From assembly GCF_018130165.1 (NCBI RefSeq), contig NZ_JAFCLZ010000023.1:88377-152376 (forward strand): a stretch of 64,000 nt of DNA, in the 5' to 3' direction. Origin of the DNA: Bradyrhizobium sp. JYMT SZCCT0180. GTDB taxonomy: Bacteria; Pseudomonadota; Alphaproteobacteria; Rhizobiales; Xanthobacteraceae. The notes beneath the pieces are model-generated. The model was given only the letters and a program-made list of their open reading frames with translations. It was not told the origin of the DNA and made no database searches. Both the position numbers and the translations under genes were made by a program. Below, one piece after another: positions 8,389-16,037 of this stretch (position 1 is its first letter; every line of letters starts with the position of its first letter).

Positions 8389-8630
8389 CAATCGGACCGG
8401 AGTATTCCGGATAGGCACCAGCCTCCCTCACGCATAGCCTTCCTGGTCTGCACGTGACCGCCAGCCAGCCCGTAGCGGCAGGGGTTTAGGCGCAATTCGC
8501 GCCGCGCGAATCACCGGCTGCGCCGGTCCGATTTGGTCGAAACTAGCAAGAGCACCGGAACACTACTGGTACGGGTGGTTAACCTTTCGTTAGAGTATTG
8601 CACTGCATCTTCCGCATAGGGAGAACCGCA

Positions 8631-9032
8631 ATGTTTTCAAGCCGCGAAGCCTTCGAGAACGATTTCTGCCCGGTTAGGGACGAATTGCTCGGCGAGATGT
8701 ACCGCGCCAACGCCAACGGCTTGCCGCTTCTGGTGGAGAGCGTCTCCTCGGAGACGCGCGCGATGCTGGCGCTGTTCTGCTATCGCCGCAGCCATCTGCA
8801 CTCGCTCGCCCTCGCCATTGCCGCCAGCTGCACCGAGCGCGAGCTGATCTCGCTGGGCGGCCGCGTCGGCACGACCCTCTACGCGCTGTCGCGCGAACCG
8901 GCCACGCGCTCCGCGCCCTCGTCGTCCTACGGCAACCGCAAGCCGATCACGCTCTCGACCAAGCCGCTCTCCACCTTCGCTCCGATTGAAGACCTCGACG
9001 ACGAAGACCTCGCCGAAGCGGTGCCGGCGTAA
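8631..9032 (+). CDS. hypothetical protein
   Basis: A 133-residue soluble protein that I cannot assign to a family. The first ~85 residues look helical (FCPVRDELLGEMYRANANG, ALFCYRRSHLHSLALAIAAS); the C-terminal ~45 residues are Ser/Thr/Pro-rich and finish with an acidic LDDEDLAEAVPA tail. ATG 8631 is chosen because GGGAG stands 7 bases upstream; an in-frame ATG at 8598 lacks a site. It stands alone between two repeats. Codon use is like its neighbours, so it is probably a real gene. Confidence 0.7.
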   Translation: MFSSREAFENDFCPVRDELLGEMYRANANGLPLLVESVSSETRAMLALFCYRRSHLHSLALAIAASCTERELISLGGRVGTTLYALSREPATRSAPSSSYGNRKPITLSTKPLSTFAPIEDLDDEDLAEAVPA

Positions 9033-9044
9033 GTCTCTCCGCAC

Positions 9045-9187
9045 GTCGTCCCGGCGAACGCCGGGACCCATAGCCACCAGCGGAAATTATTTCACACGCT
9101 GGTCGTTATCTTTCTTTTCCAACAACACGGGTCGCGGCGTATGGGTCCCCCGATGCGCAATTGCGCATCTGACTGCGCCGGGACGAC
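9045..9187. repeat. intergenic palindromic repeat (GTCGTCCCGGCG type)
   Basis: GTCGTCCCGGCGAACGCCGG at the left end pairs with CGCCGGGACGAC at the right end, with CCCATA and TATGGG as an inner pair. It belongs to the same broad class as the elements at 29129, 56715 and 61708, in which a small hairpin at each end also pairs with the other end. Confidence 0.8.
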
Positions 9188-9196
9188 AGTGGTGAA

Positions 9197-9517
9197 CTAC
9201 ACCAACACCGCCAGCCCATGCCGCTTCCGCGCCATCGCGCATTCGGGATCGCCGGGCATGCAGGTTCGGCATACCTCAGGGCGTACCGCATAGATGGTGC
9301 ACGCCGTCGCCTCGCCGACCTTGCCCGACAACGCCGAACAGCGGTCGCCGTCGCAGCGCATTCCCGACAGCCGGTCGTTGACGAATTTTTCCGGGATCAG
9401 GTCGAGGTCGGCATCATCCTCGGTCGTGAAGCGCGGCCAGTTCTGCGAATAGCTGCAGCAGGCGCCGCAGGCCTGGCAGGGGCTTTCGCTGGCAATCGTT
9501 GATCCGGCTTCATCCAT
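9197..9517 (-). CDS. YkgJ-type cysteine cluster protein
   Basis: A 106-residue protein with the CxxCxxCC signature near the N-terminus (CQACGACC, about residues 14-21) and further cysteines at CDGDRC, ACTIYAVRPEVCRTC and PEC. This pattern defines the YkgJ family of putative zinc- or iron-chelating proteins, which has no settled function. The length is normal for the short form. The ribosome site is weak. It ends close to the repeat at 9045-9187. Confidence 0.85.
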   Translation of the reverse strand: MDEAGSTIASESPCQACGACCSYSQNWPRFTTEDDADLDLIPEKFVNDRLSGMRCDGDRCSALSGKVGEATACTIYAVRPEVCRTCMPGDPECAMARKRHGLAVLV

Positions 9518-9688
9518 CGCTGCCGTTTAGCGCGGAATGGAGTGGCCGGCCAGCCGAGTTCGGGGCGTGAATAATAATCGATATGGATGGGTGTGGAACT
9601 GAACCATTGTCCTCTGTGCCCGGTAGCGACCAAATCCCGCATCACGGCGAAATCACGCGAAGTGCCGGGAACGGACGTTTCGTGCTCT

Positions 9689-10309
9689 TTAGAGGCCCGT
9701 TGGCACCCAATCCGCAGGCAACTGATGCCACGGTTTATCGAAGCGGCGGGCAAGCTCTTCCTTCACGCGTCGCTCTCGCCAGATCGGTCCTCCGATGGAC
9801 CAAACATTGGCCACGGTGCGGGTTGCTTCATCCGGAGCGAAGTCAACCGCCAACCGGGCGGGAATATGATGAACCGCGTCCCAAGCTGAGACTATCTCCA
9901 AGTTTTGTATCGACGGATCCTCAACTCGCGTGAGAGGGCTCTGCACATGACCAATCCAAACAGTCACATCCAGAGTCCCTACGGGCCATTGCACGACGGC
10001 CCGGAGGCTTTCTAACTCGTCTCGCAATGGATATTTCCCAAGCTTTTTCCATGCACCCAACCGAAGCGCCCGGCCGACGGACGCAAAATCTACTCCTACC
10101 CTCGACATGACCGGCGAAGCCAATACGTCCGCAGCAACAACAATTTTTCGATCACGGCGAGAAAAGAACGCAACAGATTGATCAACTGCGACCTGACCAT
10201 AGTAAATCCAGTCGGCTATGCCCGAGATCGCATAGAGCGTCCCCGCCTTGAAGTCCGACCGAGCTTTAGGGTCTCCCTCGAATACCTGCGCTTGTCCTCC
10301 GCCACCCAT
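9689..10309 (-). CDS. hypothetical protein, possibly Imm26-like
   Basis: A 206-residue protein with no clear name. The opening AGTLYAISGIADWIYYGQVA and the later VGRALRLGAWKKLGKYPLRD recall the Imm26 family of contact-toxin immunity proteins, but the match is by eye and weak. Base composition around 9530-10340 looks less GC-rich than the flanks, which fits acquisition by transfer. No toxin gene or secretion gene is adjacent. There is no good ribosome site before ATG 10309, so the start is uncertain. It runs in the same direction as the WYL regulator 37 bases upstream. Confidence 0.55.
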   Translation of the reverse strand: MGGGGQAQVFEGDPKARSDFKAGTLYAISGIADWIYYGQVAVDQSVAFFSRRDRKIVVAADVLASPVMSRVGVDFASVGRALRLGAWKKLGKYPLRDELESLRAVVQWPVGTLDVTVWIGHVQSPLTRVEDPSIQNLEIVSAWDAVHHIPARLAVDFAPDEATRTVANVWSIGGPIWRERRVKEELARRFDKPWHQLPADWVPTGL

Positions 10310-10346
10310 GCTGGACGGGCCGCTTCAACCAAAAATCAGCGCGCCC

Positions 10347-11045
10347 TCAAGTATCCTTGGGGGCTTCCCAGACTAGGCTGCGCCGCCATTTCGCCCGCAG
10401 CAAATCGCGCCGCTCCGGATATTTTTCGTCGTGGTACACCGCATCGACGACCCGGTCGGTGCGAAAGCTGCGAAAATCCTTCCGCAGCTCGCACCACGCC
10501 GCCATGATCCGCACCGCTTCGTGATAGCCGATCGCGATCGGCCAGATCGTGCGCTTGCTCTCGCGGCCATGTTCGTCGCGATAGTCCAGCGTGATTTTCT
10601 TGCCCTCGTGAATCTGGGCGCGTGTCCGCACCATGTCGATACGATCAGGTTCCCGGTTCCAGACCGACCGCGCGCGGCTTGCAGGTTCGAGAACGAAAGG
10701 CCGCAACCGTTCCGGAACCGTGTCGGCGATCTTCGCCATCAGGTCCTGCGCGGCGCGTGCCAGCACGGGATCGGCATGGCCTACCACCCATTGCGCGCCG
10801 AGCACGGCGGCTTCGATCTCGTCGGGCGTCAGCATCAAGGGCGGCAGGTCGAATCCCTTCTCCAGGATGTAGCCCATGCCGGCCTCGCCGCGGATCGGAA
10901 CGCGCTGTTCGATCAGGGTGGCGATGTCGCGATAGATGGTGCGTTTCGAGGTCTCGAGTTCGGCCGCGATCGCGTCCGCCGTCAGCGGCTTTCGCGTGCG
11001 CCGGAGCACCTGAATGATCTGGAACAGCCGGTCGGCGCGTCTCAT
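10347..11045 (-). CDS. YafY-type transcriptional regulator (HTH + WYL domain)
   Basis: A 232-residue regulator. The first ~60 residues are a DeoR/HTH_11-type helix-turn-helix (RADRLFQIIQVLRRTRKPLT, then IAAELETSKRTIYRDI), followed by GEAGMGYILEKGFDLPPLML and a C-terminal WYL effector domain (VRIMAAWCELRKDFRSFRTD). WYL proteins sense ligands, often nucleic acids or small molecules. It is divergent from a small open frame and a metaxin-like GST, both preceded by a shared palindrome (11102-11126 and 11414-11437), so it probably controls these genes and itself. Confidence 0.9.
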   Translation of the reverse strand: MRRADRLFQIIQVLRRTRKPLTADAIAAELETSKRTIYRDIATLIEQRVPIRGEAGMGYILEKGFDLPPLMLTPDEIEAAVLGAQWVVGHADPVLARAAQDLMAKIADTVPERLRPFVLEPASRARSVWNREPDRIDMVRTRAQIHEGKKITLDYRDEHGRESKRTIWPIAIGYHEAVRIMAAWCELRKDFRSFRTDRVVDAVYHDEKYPERRDLLRAKWRRSLVWEAPKDT

Positions 11046-11101
11046 GGCGGATCTCTATCCCTGGGTCTCTTAGTTCACTTTTCGTACGCCCGCCTGGCCG
11101 A

Positions 11102-11126
11102 TGCTGACAGCATGTTGGCAGCAGGG
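11102..11126. promoter_or_regulatory. candidate WYL-regulator operator 1
   Basis: The site reads CTGACA-N6-TGGCAGCAGG, extended to a near-palindrome TGCTGACA/TGGCAGCA with one mismatch. It lies in the divergent region upstream of the YafY-type gene and is repeated at 11414-11437 before the GST gene. Confidence 0.6.
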
Positions 11127-11170
11127 GGTCGGTATATCGGGACAACACCTCAACTGAAGGGAATTTGTCC

Positions 11171-11419
11171 ATGACGATTTTCAGCGAATTTGGTCCCCTG
11201 GGAGGCCGCCGGCGTCTTGCGAATAGCGAGGTCTTCGCCCTGGAACAGCTGGTTTCCATCCACTGCGTCACGTCAGATCTGCGCTGGGCGATGGTCGAGC
11301 TGGCATGGCGCTCATTCACAGCAATGTGCGCCTTTGCGCAAGGGCAGTTGCTGTCGCGGGCCCGTGGGCGCCGTGCGCCGCGGGAAGAGGAAGGTCGCGG
11401 CCGGCATTGCTGCTGCTGA
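11171..11419 (+). CDS. possible small protein, function unknown
   Basis: An 82-residue open frame with a strong AAGGGA ribosome site 8 bases before ATG 11171 and mostly G/C third positions. The sequence (MTIFSEFGPLGG, later DLRWAMVELAWRSFTAMCAF) has no signal peptide and matches no family I know; it ends CCC. It is divergent from the WYL regulator and follows the first candidate operator. The second operator overlaps its stop codon, which fits a small leader gene or a decayed gene as well as a real product. Confidence 0.4.
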   Translation: MTIFSEFGPLGGRRRLANSEVFALEQLVSIHCVTSDLRWAMVELAWRSFTAMCAFAQGQLLSRARGRRAPREEEGRGRHCCC

Positions 11420-11437
11420 CACCACGGTGGCAGCAGG
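11414..11437. promoter_or_regulatory. candidate WYL-regulator operator 2
   Basis: It repeats CTGACA-N6-TGGCAGCAGG exactly in both arms, with a different 6-base spacer from operator 1. It lies about 50 bases before the GST start and overlaps the stop of the small open frame. Confidence 0.6.
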
Positions 11438-11486
11438 GCGTCGCTAGGCTTTCCCCACGTTCTTGAGGAAATCAGGAGTTTTTCGG

Positions 11487-12218
11487 ATGATCACGCTCTA
11501 TGGCTTCGGCCCCGGCTTTGGCTTGCCGGAAATCAGCCCCTTTGTGACCAAGACCGAGGTCCAGCTCAAGATGGCTGGACTTGCCTATCGCAAGGAGAAG
11601 GCGATGCCGCCGGCCTCGCCCAAGGGGCAGCTGCCATACATCGTCGACGAGGCGGAGAGCGTCGCCGATTCCACCTTCATCCGCGCCCACATCGAGGGCA
11701 AATACGGCTTCGATTTCGACGCGCCGCTGTCGCTGCAGGCACGGGCGCAGGCCTGGGCGTTCGAGCGGATGATCGAGCATCACGTCTATTGGGCACTGGT
11801 CGGCGCCCGCTGGGTCGATACCGAGAATTTCGCCAAGGGGCCGGCGCATTTCTTCGACGGTGCGCCGGACCACCTGCGTGAGAAGCTGCGCGAGGACGCG
11901 CAGTTCCGGGTGGCGGAGAACTACCTGCTGAGCGGTCTCGGCCGCCACGCTCCGGAAGAGGATGTCGATCTTGCGATCCGTTCGCTGTTTGCGCTGTCGG
12001 TTCAGCTCGGCGACAAGCCCTATCTGTTTGGCGACACGCCTTGCGGCACCGATGCCACCGCCTTCGGCGCGATTGCCGGCATCCTGACGCCGTACTTCGA
12101 ATCTCCGCTGCGGCAGCAGACCGAAAAGTTCGGCAACCTGACCGCCTATGTCGACCGGATGATGCTGCAATATTATCCGGAGTTCGGCTGGGCGCCGCTG
12201 CAGCAGGAGGCTGCGTAA
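11487..12218 (+). CDS. glutathione S-transferase family protein, metaxin/FAX-like
   Basis: A 243-residue thioredoxin-fold plus helical-domain protein. The N-terminal half has ITLYGFGPGFGLPEISPFVT and PKGQLPYIVDE (GST_N with the cis-Pro LPY), and the C-terminal half has GDTPCGTDATAFGAIAGIL, typical of the metaxin/Failed-axon-connections-like branch. GST-type conjugation or a binding role is possible. ATG 11487 is chosen with AGGAG about 9 bases upstream; an in-frame ATG at 11463 has none. The operator-like site before it suggests control by the WYL regulator. Confidence 0.85.
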   Translation: MITLYGFGPGFGLPEISPFVTKTEVQLKMAGLAYRKEKAMPPASPKGQLPYIVDEAESVADSTFIRAHIEGKYGFDFDAPLSLQARAQAWAFERMIEHHVYWALVGARWVDTENFAKGPAHFFDGAPDHLREKLREDAQFRVAENYLLSGLGRHAPEEDVDLAIRSLFALSVQLGDKPYLFGDTPCGTDATAFGAIAGILTPYFESPLRQQTEKFGNLTAYVDRMMLQYYPEFGWAPLQQEAA

Positions 12219-12371
12219 GCAGCTCTTTTCACGCATCTCCGGCGTGCCGGGCAGGAACCGGCACGCTCCAGCGGCCTGAGTGACCTCCGTCACATCGCAT
12301 GGAGTTGAGGGCGTCTACGTTCCCGATCACAGCAGGCGATACTCGCGCTGCATCAAATCGGGAGAATGACT

Positions 12372-12662
12372 ATGACGATCAAGAAACTCATTGTGTCGGC
12401 GATTGCAGTTCTCGCTCTGAGCACCGCCTCGCTGTCCAGCGCGGCTTTCGCCGGCGGGCGCCACGGTGGCCACGGCCACGGGCATGGCGGCCATCACCAT
12501 GGCCATCATCACCACGGCCACCACCATCACGGCCACCACCATCACCATGGCCATCACCACCACGGCCATCATCATCACGGCCACTACCACCACGCCCATG
12601 GCTACGGCTGCTGGCGGGTGACCTCCTACGGCGTGATCAACGTTTGCCGCAGCTATTATTGA
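12372..12662 (+). CDS. histidine-rich small secreted protein
   Basis: A 96-residue protein with a signal peptide (MTIKKLIVSAIAVLALSTAS to about SSAAFAGG), then ~45 residues of HHHHG-type repeats with more than 30 histidines, and a C-terminal segment with two cysteines (CWRVTSYG, then INVCRSYY). The histidine block suggests binding of Ni, Zn, Cu or Co in the periplasm. The C-terminus matches that of the gene at 2691-2936. ATG 12372 has GGGAG 8 bases upstream; ATG 12366 is too close to it. A clear terminator follows. Confidence 0.85.
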   Translation: MTIKKLIVSAIAVLALSTASLSSAAFAGGRHGGHGHGHGGHHHGHHHHGHHHHGHHHHHGHHHHGHHHHGHYHHAHGYGCWRVTSYGVINVCRSYY

Positions 12663-12678
12663 TCGGATGACGTTTGAG

Positions 12679-12712
12679 AACTCGCCCGTGGACGACACGG
12701 GCGAGTTTTCAT
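12679..12712 (+). terminator. rho-independent terminator
   Basis: AACTCGCCCGTG (12679-12690) and CACGGGCGAGTT (12696-12707) form a perfect 12-bp stem with a 5-base loop, followed by a T-rich tail. It ends the His-rich gene. Confidence 0.85.
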
Positions 12713-12838
12713 TTTGGAGCCAGCCGAACTGACCAGTTCGCCGCGCCGGGCCGGCCTTTCAAGCGGCGAGCTCTGCCGCGAGCTTCGCGGTGCGGCCGTT
12801 CCGCGGCGCAGTCACCGGGTTGCGGCGCGACGACGCGA

Positions 12839-14491
12839 TCAGGCGCAATCCAACAGTGCGGTGTTTTGTGGCTGGCGCTCACCCGGGCCCGGCCGCGGGA
12901 CGAGCCGCACCGGTACGGACGACGGCGTCACCGAGACCGTAGCTGAAAAGGTCACGGCGACGTCGTGTACCGGGACCAGTTCGAACTCCCGAAGCATGGC
13001 GCTCAGGAAGTGCGTGCACAGGTGCTCGGCCTGGTGGCGCCCGATGCAATGGCGCACGCCGGCGCCAAACGGCATGGCGGTCGCGATCGACTCGGCCGGG
13101 CGCTCGCCGCCGGGTCCGGCAGCGAACCGGCTCGGGTTGAATTGCGCGGCGTTGGCGAACAGCGCCTCGTTGAGGCCGATCGCCGTCTTCATCCACATCA
13201 CGTTCGTCTTCGGCGGGATCGTGATGCCCCCCACCTCGATCGACTGGCTTTCCGAGATCTTCGAGCTGAACGGAACGGCCGGGAACAGGCGCATCGTTTC
13301 ATGGATCACGTTCAGCACGAAGACATCACCCGGACTCTTCCCGGCGTCTTTCGCCTGCAGGATACCGGTTTGAAAGACTTCCGTTTTCCGGACTCCGGTT
13401 TTGAGGATTTCGGCTCGCGCCTGGTCCTGCACATCGGGGTTTCGGGACAGCAGATAAAGCGCCTGGGCGAGCGTATAGCTCATGGCGTCCGTTCCTCCCG
13501 CCACCAGCGAGATCAGTTCCTCGACACACTCCTTGTGGCTCCAACTGGCCTTGCCGCCGGTCGGGGCCAGCTTCAGGCCGACCAGCGCTCCCAGCACGTC
13601 CCGCGGCGGCCCACCCGCTACGCCCGCCGTCACACGGCGTTGCAGCCGTCGCTCCACCGCGGCTTCGAGGTGATCGAACAGGTAGCGATAGGCGACCCTG
13701 GCCCGCCGCGCTCGCACCGGAAACAGCCGCCGCACGAAGAAGGGATGAAATGCCCGGAAGCTGATCGCTTCCTCAAGCTCCCCGATCGCCGCCAAATACT
13801 CCGAGAGGTCCGGCCGCTGCTCCCACTCCGGGCCGCAGAGGAAGGCGCCCAGACTGTTTGCACTCCAGTGATGCAGATCCGCTTTCAGGCTGCCATGCCG
13901 GGTCTCGCCGGATTTCCAGGTTCGAAGATAGAGTGCGGAGACCTCCTCCAGACGGCTAGCCCCTTGCAGCACGGCCTTCGGCGCAAATTGCGGGTTCATC
14001 TGCTGCCGGTGCGCGGTGTGCCTCTCGCCCCTCTTCAGGCCCATCAGGCTTCGGGGCAGCACGGTATTGTCGGCGACCCGGTTCGAATCCATGTCCTTGT
14101 GCCCGAGCTCCTTCGGTGCGATCGAGAGCGAGACGAACGGCGTATTGCCCCATGCCATGTGGAGCTTCACGACCGGACCGTACACGCGATGCAGCTCCAC
14201 GAGCGCCCGATCCCGGGCGCCATGTTCGTGGAGCAGCAGGGATCTGAGGGCACCGACGAAGAACGAAGGTTTTGGGCCGGGAATGTGGGCATATCCTCGA
14301 AACTCGCGCCATCGAAGCGCCATAGCGACGACCAGAAGTCCGAGCGGAGCCAGCGTCAGGGGCGCGAGCAACCAGGCTTCCGATAGATCCCGGACGCTCG
14401 CAAAGGCGAAACCGGAAGCGAGCAGCACGACGGCGATCGTCAGGCCGTAGACGCATTCGTAAAAATTCAAAAGGACTGCCGTACGCGTCAT
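12839..14491 (-). CDS. cytochrome P450 with N-terminal membrane segments
   Basis: A 550-residue P450. The I-helix motif is AGGTDAMSYTL, the ExxR motif is HETMR (in NVIHETMRLFPAVP), and the heme loop is FGAGVRHCIGR with the ligand cysteine. Unlike most bacterial P450s it starts with two hydrophobic segments (about residues 12-32 and 40-60), so it is probably anchored to the inner membrane, and it is longer than the usual ~400-450 residues. ATG 14491 has GGAG 7 bases upstream. No ferredoxin or reductase lies beside it. The substrate is unknown. Confidence 0.9.
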   Translation of the reverse strand: MTRTAVLLNFYECVYGLTIAVVLLASGFAFASVRDLSEAWLLAPLTLAPLGLLVVAMALRWREFRGYAHIPGPKPSFFVGALRSLLLHEHGARDRALVELHRVYGPVVKLHMAWGNTPFVSLSIAPKELGHKDMDSNRVADNTVLPRSLMGLKRGERHTAHRQQMNPQFAPKAVLQGASRLEEVSALYLRTWKSGETRHGSLKADLHHWSANSLGAFLCGPEWEQRPDLSEYLAAIGELEEAISFRAFHPFFVRRLFPVRARRARVAYRYLFDHLEAAVERRLQRRVTAGVAGGPPRDVLGALVGLKLAPTGGKASWSHKECVEELISLVAGGTDAMSYTLAQALYLLSRNPDVQDQARAEILKTGVRKTEVFQTGILQAKDAGKSPGDVFVLNVIHETMRLFPAVPFSSKISESQSIEVGGITIPPKTNVMWMKTAIGLNEALFANAAQFNPSRFAAGPGGERPAESIATAMPFGAGVRHCIGRHQAEHLCTHFLSAMLREFELVPVHDVAVTFSATVSVTPSSVPVRLVPRPGPGERQPQNTALLDCA

Positions 14492-15176
14492 TGCCGGTCT
14501 CCGCTTGAGGACACGCGGCAATCGCAGCAAAGGAGCCAATAACGGCCGGCAGACCGGGCCCCGCCACTTACCTCGCGTGTCGCCAATTTGAGCGGGCAGC
14601 CGTGGTCGCCGGCGTTAGTTTGGCGTTACGGGGGCGTTAAAAATGAACGCGCACAGCGTGATCGTGATGCGGTTCGAACGAATATCCGGAGCCAATCCTG
14701 ATACCCGCCTTACCTGGCGCAATTCATCGTGCGCGCGGGACGGCGCACTGCCTGCCGCCGGGTATGAAGAGATTTTGCACCGTTGCAGGGGTGGCGCACC
14801 CGTGAGCCAGACCCCTTCGGCCGCGCACCGCGCCGACTACAGCGGACGCAGCTCCGCCTGTTCCAGCCAGTGCGTCATGCCCATATTGCGGTACATTTCC
14901 CGGCTCTCGGATGCCCGGCACGGCTCAGCGCCACGCCTTGACTTAATTGCGCCACTGACACCTACGTACAGCGGAGGTTGGTGTCCAAGAGCTGCACGCG
15001 TCGCGGCATATGACGCAGGCATCCGATCCGATCGACAAGATCACATTCCGTCCAACTCAGCCAAATTGGAATACACCAATGGCCAATCCGGTCGCTCTCC
15101 TCTCGCGCCCAACGTTGACGTTCGCGCCGGGACTGACTTGTACTGAGCTTGGTGAACCGCCGAGGGGGAGCATCTG
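14492..15176. other. gene-free stretch between P450 and nucleoside hydrolase
   Basis: About 685 bases with no gene that I can support. The only structure found is a short minus-strand remnant at 14837-14920. Base composition is mixed and several open frames exist, but none has a ribosome site and family features. Confidence 0.5.
14837..14920 (-). pseudogene. remnant of the C-terminus of a cyclase/ATPase/TPR protein
   Basis: The minus strand encodes ESREMYRNMGMTHWLEQAEL followed by a stop a few codons later. This matches the end of the large regulator at 16034-20113 (TMYRDLDMSFWLERAEAE) and the usual tail of its family. No upstream TPR sequence is visible in frame, so it is probably a leftover of a deleted or rearranged paralogue. 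Confidence 0.5.
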
Positions 15177-16037
15177 GTGACTAAGCTGGTGATAGACACC
15201 GATCCGGGCTGGGACGATGCCCTCGTCCTGGTCCTGCTGCTCGCCAAGCGCGACATCGACGTGCTCTGCGTCACCACGGTCTGGGGCAACGAGGACATAG
15301 CAGATACCACCACCAACGCACGACGCATGACCTACTGCTGTGGACGTCCCGATATCCCCATCTATGCAGGGTGCATGCAGGCCCTCAAGCCAGTCTCAAT
15401 CGATGTGCCGTGCCCGCCAAGCAGTGTCGTGCGGGCGCTACCCCCTCTCGGGACAGTCGTGAACGGAACATACGCGCCCGAGATGCTAACAGCTATGGCG
15501 AGGGCGCATGGGCCGGAGCTGACCATCCTTGCCATCGGTTCGATGACGAATATCGCCGCGGCCATCGAAGGCGACAGGGCGGCGATGAAGACGGTCGGCA
15601 CTGTTGTCGTCACTGGGGGAACATTCACGGAGAGGAAGACCCACGAGTTCAATCTTGGCAGCGATCCGCTCGCCACCAACAAGCTGCTCGAAGCGGAATT
15701 GAACCCGGTGATGATTACGTTTGACGTCGAGATGACGATGAACAAGGGGGACTGGGCTCAGCAGACGATGAAAGATATGAAAACGAAGTGGGCGACTTTC
15801 TACGCGAAGGTGATCCAGGACCAGCTGGATCAGCACAACTACGAAGCAAACGAGGGCGTCTTTGACCAGTTGGGGGCCCTCTATGCGCTCCAACCGTCAC
15901 TGTTCAACATTGAACCGATGACGATTCGCGTCGAGTCTGGCAGGATCATCCGGGATCCGGCGGGCCACCCCGCCCGCGTCGCGACAAGCGTCAACATAGA
16001 CGCAGCCTACGACCTGCTTTTCAAGCGGCTCGCCTAG
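15177..16037 (+). CDS. inosine-uridine-type nucleoside hydrolase
   Basis: A 286-residue ribonucleoside hydrolase-fold protein that cleaves the N-glycosidic bond of nucleosides. The calcium/ribose site is IDTDPGWDDALV at the N-terminus (DxDPxxDD), with AIGSMTNIAAAI in the middle and FDQLGALYAL toward the end, which keeps the second metal Asp but has Phe where His is usual. GTG 15177 has GAGGGGGAG about 6 bases upstream. It has no signal peptide. Its stop overlaps that of the convergent large regulator by 3 bases. Confidence 0.88.
   Translation: MTKLVIDTDPGWDDALVLVLLLAKRDIDVLCVTTVWGNEDIADTTTNARRMTYCCGRPDIPIYAGCMQALKPVSIDVPCPPSSVVRALPPLGTVVNGTYAPEMLTAMARAHGPELTILAIGSMTNIAAAIEGDRAAMKTVGTVVVTGGTFTERKTHEFNLGSDPLATNKLLEAELNPVMITFDVEMTMNKGDWAQQTMKDMKTKWATFYAKVIQDQLDQHNYEANEGVFDQLGALYALQPSLFNIEPMTIRVESGRIIRDPAGHPARVATSVNIDAAYDLLFKRLA

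Noticed and set aside
12440..12610. CAC/CAT-rich tract as a simple-sequence repeat without coding value
   Set aside because: It lies inside a frame with signal peptide, ribosome site and terminator, and both His codons are mixed, so it is coding.
12965..14386. 473-codon open frame on the plus strand
   Set aside because: Antisense to the P450, which has all three P450 motifs.
14643..15146. 167-codon open frame in the gap before the nucleoside hydrolase
   Set aside because: Composition is random, no ribosome site, and the minus strand here carries the cyclase-tail remnant.
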